Positions 1 through 14,321 of a DNA stretch of 64,000 nt are shown here, piece after piece. Below the pieces are notes generated by a model. The model saw nothing but the letters and a program-made list of their open reading frames with translations, searched no databases and had not been told where the DNA came from. Numbering within the stretch: the first letter of the stretch is position 1; each line of letters opens with the position of its first letter. Both the position numbers and the translations under genes were made by a program. Source of the stretch: Chaetorhynchus papuensis (Eukaryota > Chordata > Aves > Passeriformes > Rhipiduridae); assembly GCA_013396525.1 (NCBI GenBank), contig VWYX01000357.1:434001-498000 (forward strand), in the 5' to 3' direction.

Positions 1-3000
1 ACTTGTTTTCTTTGTCACAATTTGCACTTCTTGCAGCTGTGGTCATTGCTGTGATGCCATGACGCTTGCAGGTGCCTCACTAGCTCTTTTTTTTAGTTTG
101 TTTTTCAAATGAATGGCTTGTTACATGTTTTTTTTTCCAGAATAAACTTTCTATCTGTGAGTCCTCAATACATATACTTGTGTAATTATAATGATATGAA
201 GTACTTTTTGTTTTGGTAAGAGCCAGGTTTGTAACCTAGTCCTTCTTCTAAGCTTTTCCATAGACAATGCTCAGTCTGCTGATGAGACTTGTCCTGTATT
301 TTGGTGAATGTGGGCATATAACACAAGGCAGTTCAATCCACTATCTGGTCAGGTTGCTTCAAGATTAAGTATTTTGGTGTCAAATCCCTTTGTAGACCTA
401 GGGCGTATTCTTAATTAGACAGAGGCTGTAGAAAATAAAATGTAAATAGGGATTGATTTGGAAAAACAAACTGGAATGTAGTCTTTTTTAATCTAGTTTT
501 TATTGAATCACAAATTTATTATCTACTGAATAGTTTTGGGGTTTTTTTATTCTTGTGAGTCCTTACTGGTAAGAAAAATGAGAAGTGGGTGATAAAATGC
601 TCCACTATAGCAAACATTAGACAATCTATTTCCCTTGAGAGCTTTTCAAGTAGCCTTATTCCAAAAGGGCACTGTAAAATGTGCCTTTGTATTTTATCAA
701 TGTGTTATTCTACAATTCCTAGAATATATTTCCTTAGAAATAGAACCGAATGATGAAAACTGGAGAGCAGAAGCATCCACTGTCACTGCTTCTTTGATTG
801 TGCCAGTATTTTTTGTTGTAATGCAGGAAAAAAATGGTTTTTCTTTGGAATATCCACATTAGTAGTCAGTGGTGGTATAAGCTATGTAACACTTAATCAC
901 ATTTCAGAATTTGACTTAAGAAGGTGTTGATTTTTTTTTTTTAATTAGGCATAGTATGAATACTATATTCTGATAATAATTATTCTGATGGTAATTTTTT
1001 TGCTGGTTTGTGTAGCAGTAGATTCATATGTACCACCACATGCACACACTTCTGTATAGGTACTAAGAAGCCACATAGGGTTGTACTGAAATAATAAAAT
1101 TGATACAAGTAGAAAAAAATTTCTATTGTTATTAATGAAACTCGTTATTAAATAAAACATACCATTTTTAAAATTATTATGTATATTTCACATAATAATA
1201 TATTAAATTAATCTATTAATTATTAAATGAATGGAGTGGTTATGTGATTCAATTAGCTCTGTATCAGTTGGTGAGTATCTAAAGCAAACATATAATTCCT
1301 AATTCTGTGATTTGAATACCAAAATGTTTAAGTTATAATGGGTATTAGAGTACAGGATGCCATTTAGTTTGAATGAGTATCTCTTAACATCATATTTTTA
1401 TTCCATTGAATCAACAAATTGACTACTTGCTTCCCTTTAACATGAATGATTCCTGGCAGATCATAGTAAAACTGCCAGTACGAAATAATTAGCAAAACCC
1501 AAAGGCTACACAGTAATAGCAAAGATAACTTGATCACAATTCTAATTAGACTAAAATAAGATATCTGAATGTTGACAACTGTCTTTACATTAATTTGAGA
1601 ATGCAAAAAAAGTAATTGTATCCATCTAATATGTTAAAAGCCACTTAGCCTTAAAACTTAAAAATTTAAAATTAGATAGCTACAATAATTTTAATATGGT
1701 AGTTGAAAAAGCAGAAATTATGAAGCTTGATATACTTATTTGAGTGGTTTAGAGTAGAAAATGCAATTTACTAAACCCCTTAAAGTGTGCTAAAAATATT
1801 TTGCAGTTAGGAAGGCATCACCAAAATCACAAGTATTCTTTAAATTCTCTCTAAATTTTGTGTAGGTATTATCTTTTAGAACTCTAAGTAGTAATCATGT
1901 ATACAAAGACAAGAGTTGCCTAAAACTCAAGTGAGGAAACACTGTAGCCCAACACCTGAAATTGCCTGAAAAATAATGCAGCATATTTGACTTTAACGTT
2001 TTTATTTGTAGAATGTTTCCCCTTATGATTTTTGCGTGAAATTCTTGAACAGTTTCACTCCAGTGCAGAAGGACTCCTCTCAGTAGGGCATCCTGAAGCA
2101 CGCTGAAATCAGTTTCTGGCTGCTTAGCACAGTGGCCGAAGGGGAATGGTCTTCAGAAGAGCTTCCTGACAAGTTTAGACACCTACTAGCACAAACTAAA
2201 AGTTAGCAGGCTCCTGAAAGCTGGGCCCCTGGTGCTGAAATTAAGGATGAGGTTTCTCTTCCTTCTTATAGTGGGGCATCCATCTATGTGTGAGAAGGAT
2301 TCTTTGCCATCCCTGACAGAATAGACATCCAGAATAGACACCACAGTAGACACATGATCTGTGTGCTTTTTTCTTTTTCCCTTTTTTTTTTCATTTTTGG
2401 TTTTATTTGTACACTTCAACTGTTACAACTATATCTTTAAACACTTGGGTTTCCACATTTGAAATACCGGTTCACACTTATCAGGATGCATGCTTGAATT
2501 GTAGAGATTAATTCTTGCTATATTTTTACACTACAAGGTTTGAAAATGGAGTAGCATTTTCATAGTGGGGAAAGGAGAGGTTGGGAAAGTCCTTGTTCTT
2601 GCACATTACTGACTACTCCTACTTATTATTTGCAATACCACCGAAGAGTGAATAATATTTCTCTTTATTTGATTTTGTTAGGTTATTATGATTTCTGTTG
2701 TCCTCCATCTATTCTGATCTCCCTTGTGTTCTCCTCCATTCTGTTGCCTATTTTTACCATTGATAAAGAAATTAATAGTCATTTTCAAGTTGTGTGAGTT
2801 CCTCTCTCTTACATACCTGGTCTTCTAAAAGAATTATGGCAGCACTGGGTATAAAAGCAGAGATTTGACATTTCCTCACAAAATATATTGGATATCAGAT
2901 GTGATGTGCCAGACCTGGTGATGATTTCAAAACCCTTTTTGTCTTGCCCATAGAAGAAAAGAGTGCAGTATCTACTCACCTTAAATATACACTTAGGTAA

Positions 3001-6000
3001 ATGGAGATAAAAATCACACCCAAAAGCTTCAGTGATTGCATATATAATTGTGTGATCACTACTGGGTCAAAATCATTAATGAGTATTTTCCAGCAATTCC
3101 AGTTTATCTGGAATACTGTCCAGTCATGGTCACTGAAATATAGCAGATCTTAATTTTCATTGTGATTGTACTTGTGCTTTTCTAGCAGGGTAGCTTGTCT
3201 CAATAATTTGAGAAGGTGGGAATGTCTTACTGGTCCATGTATTCATTTGTAGCTTCCTGATATGCCTGTAGAGGAGCATTTCACTCTGTGCCACTCTGAA
3301 ATTAACTCAGTTCTGTCCTTACCTTTCTCTGTCCTCATATCTGTTGCAACAGCAAGTGATCCAGGCACTTCTGTAGGCAAGAACCTGGAAAAGCTGTTTG
3401 AATACCTTTGAATGCAATGGGATTTTTTTTTCTTTCAAGGGCTATGGGTGAGTTCTAGAAGTGTAACTGGATGTACTCATATACATGAATATATGCTTTA
3501 TTGTAATTTAATTACATGCACATCTGCCTCAATGATTTATGTATGGATGTACAAAAATGTTCAGGGTGTAAATTTATGAAAATAGAGACAGATTCCTTCC
3601 TTGCTCAGTGATTGTTTTCTGAACAGCCATTTCTTTGCTGGAAAACTGTTTCTGCAAACCAGTAAGTGCTTAGAAAAAAAAAAAAGTCATGTTAGGCTGA
3701 AATGAAAACTCGTAACAGTCTTTGCACAGTATCTCCTATTGCTGATGTACTGGAGAATGTCAAATCATAAGCAGTTTTCAAAGCTCACAGATTTAATTTT
3801 CTAGAACAGATAGCTATAAAAGTATAGTTTATATCAGTCCACTTTTAACCAAGGCAGCTTAATTGGTTATAGAAATAAACTTATCAGTGACTCCTCTCAA
3901 GGAGAACAATGTTTCTTGGCAATGCTTTCTTTTTTTGTTTTTCTCCTATTAATGTATGTTTGACCTTTAAAATTTCAGGTTATGAGAGAGGGAACCGTTC
4001 AATAATATTTACAATGCAATGCTTCCTTATGCATTTCATTGCTTAAACGTCAGGAGAGAAATATCTAACATTCTTATTTTAGTTTTATACTTCATTTTAA
4101 ACCAATCTTACCTAGATACCATTGGTAGTATCATCATGAGTAGTCAATCCCCTCTACTGTCTTTTAGTTGTTATTTTTTTCTGAAGAGTGGCAGAAAAAT
4201 ACAGTTTTTGAGTGAAAGACAATTAGAGCAAGGCAAGGAGTTAGCTCATTTCCCTTTCCTTTTCTTTGCAGTTGCTTCAAGCTTTGAGATCTCATTTGAC
4301 AGGATCACACCATGGGACAGGTTCACAGTCTTTATCCCCAGGTCATTTTTAACAAGAGACCTGGGCCCACAGATACAATCCTGTTTGCTTTTACAGACTT
4401 CCTGGAGGTGTCCTTTTTTTTCATCTCATCTGACTATAGTCAGGACATAGCTGCAAGTTACATTTGGAGGCCAGGTCCATATAGTGGTTCTTAAGTAATC
4501 TTTAAGCTCTCCAAGGATTAAAAAGAACATATACCTCCCTCTCAACATCTCATATCTGTGTACATGAGTACAGGTTCTAGAATCTTGAAAAGTATTTACA
4601 TTTTTTAGAACTTTTTCCCCATTCATTTCTCTTTTATATTGAGACTGGTCAGTGTAGTGGTGTAGTGGACGTGTTGCTGCTGGTGAGGAATGCTTAAGAT
4701 AGAAACAGTTGCTGGTGGAAATCTGTCAGGAAGCAAATTGTTAAGTGTTTCCTTCTTTAATCTCTCAGAACCAAGATAAGGTTAGAGAAAGTTCAGGACA
4801 AGCAATGTTCCTATAGTAGTATATTCCTATGGAGGCATTTTTGCTTATGTTTACCTGGATAAAAGAAGAAAATAAGAAATAGAATAACAAGGCACTTAAA
4901 TGAGAAGGCTCTTGATGCTGTGCGTCATGACAGCTCTCAGAGTAGCTGCACTTGATTCAAGGCTTTACAGATCTGTATATAGATATTTTCTTTTTTTAGT
5001 CAGAAATCCAAAAGTATTGATGTTTGTACAATGATCCCAATCCCACAAATGTTGTCTGTATGCTTCTGAAATTGAAAATTTGAGTATCTCCATTTAAGTG
5101 CACTGACTTACTCATGACAAATTAACGACAGGTATGTACAAGTGGAAGCAGGCTAAAGTTTGAGTTGCCAGGAAAAAAAGCTGTATAATATTTTGACTGA
5201 GTAGAGACCAAAGACAAGTTCATTTGAGAGGTAGAGACTGTCTTTAACATGTCAGTGTGGGAAAAACGTCATCCACAGTGATCCCTTATGCAGCTTCTAT
5301 GAGCCAAAACAGATGCTGAACACTTGTGAAACAAGGAGACACACAGTGGCTACTGCTCCTAGCAGTAGTTTTATTTTTGAGGTGAATGGTTGACACAAAA
5401 TGCTTCTCCACAAATGGACACTGAGATCACTGGTGACCCCTTTTTGAGGTCAGGACCTTGTGCCCAGTGGGAAGGACAGGTATTCTTCATGAGCAAATTA
5501 TTGGACATTGCAGTTACTTGCTGTGACTGCAGCTTCTAGTTTAATGCACCAACTTGGTTTCACAGGAAGTTATATATAAATATATAGGTCTGCATATGCT
5601 CACACTGTGCATAAATAAACATCACAGATGCTCTTTTCTCTTTCCTTTTCCCTTTCCCTTCATTTTTGCTTTTAGGTTTTTTCCCGTGTTTTGTAGCAGT
5701 GGTGCTTTCAAGATCTACAAAGGGCTTTGGAAATAGTAATGGGCGATTATGTTTCTGCCATGATATAATTTATTCATTTGTCCACTACAGCTGCTGAGGG
5801 ATTTATGCTGGGATTTTGTTTTCAGAATCCGAATACTTCATAGTCTTTAATAAACATTGTTTTATTCACTGTTCTATAATAAATATTTTAGCACTTAAAA
5901 ATTAATTACAAAAGCAGGTAAACTTGAGCTATGTTAGTCTATCTTCATTACAAACAAAAGAAAACAGAAGGTATCTTCTGCTTCCTTTATAATTAAGCAA

Positions 6001-8755
6001 CCCCTTTTTAAAAAATCATTTGCACATTTTACAAAAAACTTTATATTACTCATGAAATGCATGCTTAGGTTTGGACCAGTTCAGCTAATATTTAAAATAA
6101 AAATAACCACATCAGTTATACCTACAGCAATTAGAGTTTTATTTGTTCAGGTAGTGGCAACAAAAAATTGAAGGCTTCCTTTTGATGCAGCAGAGTTCTG
6201 TGTTTGTGCTAAAACATGTTTTCTGAAAGTCCTGAAATATTTAGATGCTCAAGGGGTCTGGTTTTTCTGCTGTTTACTTTTTATCTTTCTTTTCTTCCAG
6301 TCTGCAAAGTTGCTCCTTTAATATTTTGGCAATCAACACAAACGAAAGTAGTATAAGTACCTCAAGGAGGTCTTTCCAGCCTTGGCTTTTTTTAAGACTG
6401 AAACATCTTTAATAATTCAAATCTGTGGAGCTTTTAAATAGCTTGCTATGAATCTGAAAATCCTGTTGAGACTGAAGTGTTTAAAAACTTTGTCAATTAC
6501 TTTTTAAAAATTCTCGAGGGCAGGAGGGGGGGCTCCTTTTTCCCCTTAGTAAACATGAATTATGTCCATAGCTTGAAGAACAACTGCATGCATGCCTCCC
6601 AGCTTCTTTTCGTGTCAGCCACTCTGACCACCCTGGGTGTGTCATAAGCCTTTATCTGATGGTTGGATTTCCTTTTAATTTTTTTTTTTTTTTTTTTTTA
6701 GCTATAAAGGTTCAGATGATGAGAGTGTTTTGCCAGACCTTCAATACCTGCTGTGCTGTACAGCCTGGAAAAGGCTAATCTGAGGCTGTGGAAGGAGTAA
6801 CTCCACAGATTCCTTGTCTTCTCTCACCCTCTGTTACTGAGGGAAGGGAGATAAATTAGCTTTTTTACAGACTAAAAGCAAGTATTTCCCAGGCTGCCTT
6901 GGGCTGGAGGTGTGTAACACTGCACATTTCCTTGTAGGTTGTGTGATATGAATAGATTCCTGTCTACAAGCCTTCTGCCAAGTGACTGCTAACCTTATGT
7001 TTCCTAACTGTGGGAATGTTTTTGGTGCTGCAGTCTGATAACAATTTCCAAAGTCAAACCAGCATTGATTCATATTGCCTTTATAGGCTCTTTTGTCTAG
7101 TATATGTTGTTCATGCTTACAGAACTGAGTTGACAGATCTCAAGTAAGCACCAAATTCATTTCTCTCCTGCAGTATTGACCAAACTATTAGTTTCTGTTG
7201 AATATGGATGTCTGCTAACTGGTCCTTATAATAAAAAGACCCCAAACCCAAAATATTTGCCTGTAGGTAATTTCTTGTCTAATTTCTTACCCTTTATGGC
7301 ATGGATATTGGACCTATTCTTCCTAAAACTGCTTTTTTTCTACATAGGTCAGCAGTTCTATATCAATTTAATTTCTTTCATTGCAGAACAACTATCCTTG
7401 GTATCAAACTGCTCTTTTTTTCCTGTTGCTTTAGCTTCCGATCAAGAATAAAACATTAAAAAAACCCCCAAAACGGCGCTGTGTTATAGCACTTTATATT
7501 ATGTTACAGTTGCCAGAAAAGGGGATTTGTCCCAAATGCTTCATTAACATAAAAGTGTACTCTGGTTTTCCTTTTATACAATTTCATTGTATTTTCTATA
7601 GTAGTCATTTCATTTAAGTTTTGTTCCAACAAGTGTCAGCTGCACGCAGATTTTTAGGATCAATTTGTTCAAATCAATTCAAGTAAAGTAAGAGCAGCAA
7701 AGTGTTTCTGCCTTAGTGGTTAGTCAGCAAAGCAAGGCTACTTAGTTTTCACACTTCTACACAAATTCCGAGTATCTCTGAGGTTACCCTTTGGTTGAGG
7801 ATGGAAGAGCACACACTACTTCAATCCCCTAGCATGGCTTGTATAAACCCTTCCTACCTACTCTTATAAATGTAAATTTTATGCTATTATTCTCTGCTTC
7901 TGGCACAGTTCTTCTATTTGGAATACGAAATAAGTTCCTACTGACTGTACTCTTAGCTAAATCTAGGTAGAAATTAGCTGGGAACACAGTCCCAGGAAGT
8001 ATACAAATAAATATGAAGGAATAGAAGATGACTTTTCCTTCTCTGAGTTTATGTTTTAGTAACATTCATGTGTTACAAATAGAAGCAGTCAGCACCCAGT
8101 TTCAATGTAGCTATGATTGTTAATATATAGTGCTCTTTTAAACATTGCAGTCTGTTTTTTTTCCAAAGAATAGTGAAAAAAAATCTGAGAATGATGTCAA
8201 ATCAAAGTGTTTGGAGGGAGCAGAGACGATAAAGAGTCTTTCTCAAAGACACACAAACTAATAGTAAGAGACTGCAAAGCTATCCTTAAAATGTAAATAT
8301 ATAGCTTCTCTCAGAAATTCTGCAATGCAAAAATGACATTATTTAAAGAGTATGAATTGTCAAAACCAAATAGAACTTGTCTTTAGGGGAAATAAAGTGG
8401 ATCTGCTTTATAAACTACAACTGAGTTGAGACATTTGTCAGCACCGTGGGCACTTGCTGTCCAACTTAAAGAGGTTGGTGAATTTATAGAGCACATCAGA
8501 GTTATAGTACAAAAATATTTGGGAAAGCAGTGCACATGCATGGTGTTGGAGATAGATGCATTGGAAACTATTAGTTAAGTTATAAATCTGGAAGAAACAG
8601 ATAATTGTATTTCAGCACTTATTGTATTACTGGTAGGTAACAGCTGTATCTTACAGAAACAGAGGAACCTGATGCAAACACTCTGTGAACCAGAATGGTT
8701 CAGTCTAACTTTCAGCCATCTTTTTGGATCCTTTGATGCCTTAAAGATCTAGGAA
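1..8755. other. Intronic sequence with no recognised gene or transposon
   Basis: AT-rich, non-repetitive-looking intron. It contains a very AT-rich patch around 1160-1230, a 12-base A run at 3674-3685, a pyrimidine tract at about 5629-5680 and a 21-base T run at 6679-6699. Open frames such as the one at 4019-4450 have no recognisable domain and I treat them as chance. Confidence 0.6.
6679..6699. repeat. Poly(T) run of 21
   Basis: An uninterrupted homopolymer of 21 T. It is followed by AGCTATAAAGG, which makes an accidental TATA-like string; no transcript start is supported. Confidence 0.95.
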
Positions 8756-9130
8756 TGAAACAACACACTTTCGAGACAATATTTGTCCAGGAGGTAATAT
8801 AAAAGCTGATCTTTAATTAGAGGTGCCTGGGGCAGATATGGAAAAATGTCCACCCTACATACGGTGAATACAGTTTTATAATTTTAGCAAATTAGCATAA
8901 TTGACAGGAGTTCCCATTAGAAGCATAGGTAATTCCCCCTTCTGGTTCAGCCCTTTTCCAGAGCCCCCCTCTTGGTACTAGCTGTACTTTGTTTATGAGG
9001 AAGTGTCTTGGGAGAGCAGCTTGCTCTTGCTTCCCAGATAATTTAGCCTTGGACCCCCAGGGCTTGGAGCCTCTGGAGAATGTGTTTCGTCTTTCTGCCT
9101 ATCAGGGGAGGAAAAGTACTGGAGTTAGCT
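8756..9130 (-). mobile_element. Probable solo LTR of an avian endogenous retrovirus
   Basis: Read on the minus strand this block has the order of a retroviral LTR. An AT-rich promoter-like stretch with a TATA-type element lies at about 8873-8884, and an AATTAAA-type polyadenylation signal follows at about 8812-8820. A short U5-like end containing GTCTCGAAAGTGTG finishes in CA at 8756-8757. AGGAA occurs directly outside both proposed ends (8751-8755 and 9131-9135), and CTAGGAA is shared at 8749-8755 and 9129-9135, which fits a target-site duplication. The inner end reads CT rather than CA on the plus strand, so either one terminal base has mutated or the end lies elsewhere (a CA at 9152-9153 is an alternative). 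No internal retroviral genes flank it. Confidence 0.55.
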
Positions 9131-9135
9131 AGGAA

Positions 9136-12100
9136 CTATATAACTATACAACAATAGTCTACAGAACTATGAATATATGAAGGAAATATAAAGCAAAAAT
9201 AATTTTGGCATCACCTTCTTACTGTAGAAACTTTACTGCTGGGGTTTTTTGATCTAGAAACAGCATTGGTGACAAAGTAGATATGTGCATATTTTCCCCT
9301 CTCTTTTCCTTACTGATGAAAGTTTACTTTCTCACTGATTCCTTTCTCCATTTTTCCTCACATATTTTTTTAGAAGGAAGTGGGGGAAGATGTCTTGTGG
9401 CATCCATAATACCTTGAATTTTCCCAGCTGATACTTGTCCATTTCACAGGGCAGAAGTTTGGGTGACCTCCTTTTTAAATTTACTTAAGGACAAAACTTA
9501 TTTTTGCTGAGATAAAATTCTGATCTCAACATATTGACAAAAATATGACCCTAGAGGGTAATATTTACCACTGTTAAATGTTGCAAGGGTAGGCCATCTT
9601 ATTAGGCAAAGGTTGTTCTACTTTTCTCTTGTTAAATTGGCAGAAGGTTAAATCTCTGCAAGTGTAGGATGACCTTAAAAAAAACATGTCTGTATATGAA
9701 ATGCTTGACAATCAATTGGCTACTGCAGTGATTATGTAGGTTACCTTGAATATAGCAGAAAATGCTACCTTGAAGTTTGCCACCCTATTCCCTAAAAGAT
9801 AAACCAGCAAAATAGCTGGAAAGGTTAAAAAATACAGCAAAGGGAAATGGCTTGTTTGGAATGGGGAGATGACTAAACCAATTACTGCAGTCTGAAATCC
9901 AGATGAAGCAAAACTTATTGGTTATTCTAGTTGTTTATTTTAAAAAACCAATATTAATGACTGCTTAGCTTCAGTATCCAGAGCTTTTAGGATATATTTT
10001 GATGTTGAGACATATTTTTATGTCTCAAAATATGCAGCATATTTGTACCTCTCCAAGAAAATACTTATGGGGGAAATGGGACCTCCTCCTCAAAAAAAAA
10101 ACCCCAGAAACCCAGAAACCCCAACAGCAACTTCCCTTGATAATTTTAAGAGTATAAAAACATCTGGATAAATCTATGCCCAAATTCAAAGTGGTTCTTT
10201 GTATAATCTTGTATTTTTTCCTCTCTTTAATAACATTAGATGCATTCTAGCCAGTTATGGGCCTGATTCCTTCCCAAAAGCCACAAGAGTAGATGTCAAA
10301 TTCTGAAAAAGGAATCTATACTCTCTGAATGGTCAAGGAAGGAAAAAAACCCAGATGCTTCTAGAGTGTAAATGGTTTAAAGAACCTGTTTTTCTCGAGG
10401 GTAGCCTAGGGTGAGTAGCTGACATGTGTACAGCTACTTTGTAAACATCTAAGTTGAATAAGACAAATCCTACTTGAGAAATTTACCTTCAGAGAGCCTT
10501 CTCTGTTCTAAGTCTTGCTTCTGCTTCAAGTCTCCCACTCACTGTATCCTGATGGTATTTCAGTGTTTTCTTTCTCTTGCAGCTTTCATCAGCCTTTATT
10601 TCTTTGTCCTTTCCAGCTCACCCTCCCCTTGGGTTTCTCTGGTCACTTGGCTGTTCTCAGGGAGCAGAAGTGCCCTTTCCTTCATGTTCTCCCCCTTCAG
10701 CTGGAAGGTACCCACTGACCTAAATTATTATTTCTGCAGGCATCTGGCCCGTTGTCAGCCATAGGAGGAGAGGAACAGCAAGATAGTTGGTAAAGTCAGA
10801 TGGTATCACAGGTCTGGCATGGTAAATTGTGACATAATCTATGCAGCACCTACCTTTGCACACTCTACTTTGGATTCTCTTTACCAACAAATCATGTGCT
10901 ATTTTGATGTTTACCTGTCTCGTGTAAGAAAGTGTGTGGCTAAACCAGAGGCCAATTCAGACATTCTGGTGCAGTATTTTCGGGGGGTATTGCCTCACAG
11001 TAGGGTCTAATGCATGGGACGTCTTTCAAATGACTGGATGTACATGGGTGATTGGCAACGTGTCTTCTTGAGACATTTATTTGTCTGGGGTAATATTTTG
11101 TCCTGCTTGTGCCAGGGGTTTATCTGAAGGGAATTTTAAACTGTTCTCAGTGTGGTTTCTCACTGATCATGGCTTTTTACTGTCATCCGTGATTAACTGC
11201 TTCTTTGACTGCAAATGTGCTCTAAACTGCAATCACAGATATCTGCCTTCATCACTGAGAGGAGAAAGAAGGGAATTGCTCAAAGAGCTTTTCAGAGGGC
11301 AGCTAATAGCTTATGGGCCACTGGTGAGTAAGCAAACATTCTGTCCCAGGATAAAATTCTTTGCTGAGGGGAATTTCTAGATTGCCATTTAAAGGCTCAT
11401 CTCTCCCTTTAAGGTTTTCAAGAGTACAAGATTTTCCACTCTGAGTCTAAATCAGCCAACTGCTTAGCGTTGTCAGAGACAGACAAGACCCCTGAGTTCT
11501 GTCTAAACGTATCCCTGCACTGCAAAGGAATTTTTAACAGGACCTCTCCTGTTGTTCAGTTTACCTTTATGCCCAACAGTCCTATGGATCATATATTTTG
11601 TCATTGTTAGATGGAAAGCATGAAATTACTTACTCTGTATTACAGTGTCATAAATTGCATCTTACTTTCATAAAAGTTTTTGGGAGTGAAGGGAATGACT
11701 GCTTTGGAGATTATTAGTCATTCTTCTGGAAGTGGATGATTGTATTCTAAGAGACTTTTTTTCCCCAAAAAAATTGTCTAGCTATGATTTGAGTGGCTTC
11801 AGCAATTGAAGATGATTGCTGGACAGATATGGTGACATACTAGAGCCTGCCATTCAGCACAGTTGTATGCCAACTCTTCCATTAGAATCTTCTCTTCTCT
11901 TTTGTTAGCAAATCTTTAATTTAGCAACAGCAATGCCAGCAAACACTTTTGCTGCCTTACTTCACCAACTCTTTTTCTATTTCTTTTATCAAATACCTAG
12001 TTACTAATTGCATGTACTTTTGTAACATCGTAAAATTATCAACTCTTCTTACTTTGAATTAATTATGAATTGCAATTTATGGAGCCTATTTATGTATACA

Positions 12101-14321
12101 GGATGTTTTGTAAATTAACAAAATAGATTGTATCTCATTGTCAACCATATCTACAGTGACTTTTAAGCCACTTACAAATACTGTTGCTTTAGATATACTT
12201 TTAAAATTTGTTTATTATTCTAAGATTCTTAGCCCTGTTACCTCTGGGACTACTCTTCAATTTGCCTTAGTACAATAGCCCCATTTGAGATGTTCAAATT
12301 GGTATTCAATGTGTAGGTATTGACACCAAGGAGATCATTTGCACATGAAAATTGGTGCTTCATCACCTTCTGCTTCAGCATCAACTGACACACTGTAGCA
12401 GGCTAAACAAGGAGTATATGTTTGCACTTCATTATATATTCCTTATTTTCCTTTCCAGTTGTAGAAATGTGGACTTTTATCTGATTATGTCATGAAGATG
12501 TTTGCTCAATTGGTGACAGGTTGGTAATTTAGGCTTTGGAAGTACTTGGATACTCAGCTGCTGTTCACTGGAGTACCCAAGCAAAATGCTGTATATGCTA
12601 AGGATAAGCATAATTTTAGGGCAAAATACATCAGAATGTTTATAATTTTTTTTAAATAGTTGTACATGACTATATATTCCCATAGCATATGTGGTATTTT
12701 AGATGATAACTGTATTTGTTACAAGTACTAAACATGGTATTAAAATAAGTACTGCAGACTTTATTCTCGGTTAGTCTTGTTATCATTGCATGCTTGGATG
12801 TGAGATTATAAGACTGAGATGTTAGATTACGCTCCTCATGGACATTAATTTTATCTTCTATGTTCCTAGAAAAGAACTAAGAAGTCAGCAAACATTGCAT
12901 GCATTTTTTTAAAGAAGTTTTGCATTGCTCTAATAAATGAAATAAAATCTTAGTAGGAGTCTGAGATTTCTTAGTGTTATTAAAGTGACACTAGTATATA
13001 TTACCAGGCTTTTCAGCTAATTGGGTTATGATAAATCACCACACCTTTAATATAATAGTAGCAATTTGATTGTGAAGTAAATTTTAAATGTAAATCACCT
13101 ACTGCTAATGATCTGAAACTGTGTTCCACCAGAAGCTTTGCTGAATTACAGCTATCAACCAATTCATAATTGCTAATGAAGGTTAAATTAAGGTTTGGGT
13201 AAGCATGTTCAAAATCATTCTGCCGTTGCTATCAGCTCTGCATTTTGTAGCTATATCACTCTAATCACTCTTTCTATTGGCTTAGAAAGTATCCTGTGAA
13301 GGTGAAGGAAATGGTTGGGTACTGGTAGCGATCTGGAATCTGGCTAGCACAGCTTCAAACCACTCTTCTGTCTTCCAGTTCCTGAGATACCAGAAAACCA
13401 TTGCTGAAAGTTCTGTACATTGCAAGTGGTGTGTAAGTAGCTTTGTGATCAGGCTTTGGAAAGGTTCTGTGAATGAGGAAAGGCTTAATAGAAAATACAG
13501 GACTTACACAAGAAAGAGTATTTACTGTGCTATGCTAAAAGCCCTTCTTTAGCCTGTTCTCATTCTTTTAACTAATATTTGGAAGCTGCTCCAGGCTCCA
13601 TGAGCTGCTCTTCTATTCTGATTGCTACATGTATTGTACTTGTTGTCTTATTGGACACTCTCAATCAGACAGCCATGTTTACATTTATAGATTAAAAGGA
13701 GAAAAGGATCTTTAGATCTTTTTTTAGATCTTTAGATCCAGCTGCCCTCAGGTATCACAGTGATCTCCAAAACAATGCTTCTTCCAGCACTTAATTTAAG
13801 GCATTAATGCAGAACCTACAACTTCCAGCTTACATGATATACCCCACCACTGGGAATCGGAAAACAGATTTCTTCCTTTCGTTACTGGGTTCTCAAACCA
13901 ACTCACCTGAAACACTTGTGGTAGATAAAGCCACACTTTAACCCTCAGGAACAGAGATGGATTTGGTTAGCAGAGTAGATGCTCATGAAATTTTTAAGTG
14001 TAACATTAAAAAGTGCATAAAATATTAGTGCCTGGGGTACTGTAACTTTGCGTCATTTTGCTGTACTTCCATCTGTATATACTTATTTTTACAGCAACTG
14101 GCTGTGAGGAAACATTCAGAGACATCTGCAGTGCTAAAAGCACAGTGTCAGCCCAAGAGACTCTTCCTTGAAATACAAAATATTTTCCCATAAATATTAA
14201 TCCCTTGATAGTAAAGATTGCAAAACTATTTCCAGTTCGACAGCAACTATTTGGGAAATTTATTTTGTCTTGTACCAGAAAAAATGAAAAAAAAAAGCAG
14301 GATAATATTGTTTATCTGTGT
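9136..14321. other. Intronic sequence with no recognised gene or transposon
   Basis: No coding exon or named repeat was recognised. It holds a perfect hairpin at 10005-10028, an A run with C-rich flanks near 10093-10125, and a local direct repeat of ATCTTTAGATC-type units around 13707-13739. Frames at 10474-10764 and 11081-11380 show no domain. Confidence 0.6.
10005..10028. repeat. Perfect inverted repeat (9-bp stem, 6-base loop)
   Basis: TTGAGACAT and ATGTCTCAA flank the loop ATTTTT. Outer arms ATATTTT and AAAATAT can extend the pairing past a small bulge. No function is indicated. Confidence 0.8.

Noticed and set aside
4019..4450. 143-residue open frame on the plus strand
   Set aside because: Hydrophobic and Phe/Ser-rich composition typical of translated T-rich intron; no domain recognised and no splice or promoter support.
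6695..6712. TATAAA-like string after a poly(T) run
   Set aside because: No initiator, downstream exon or conserved context; an accidental match in AT-rich sequence.
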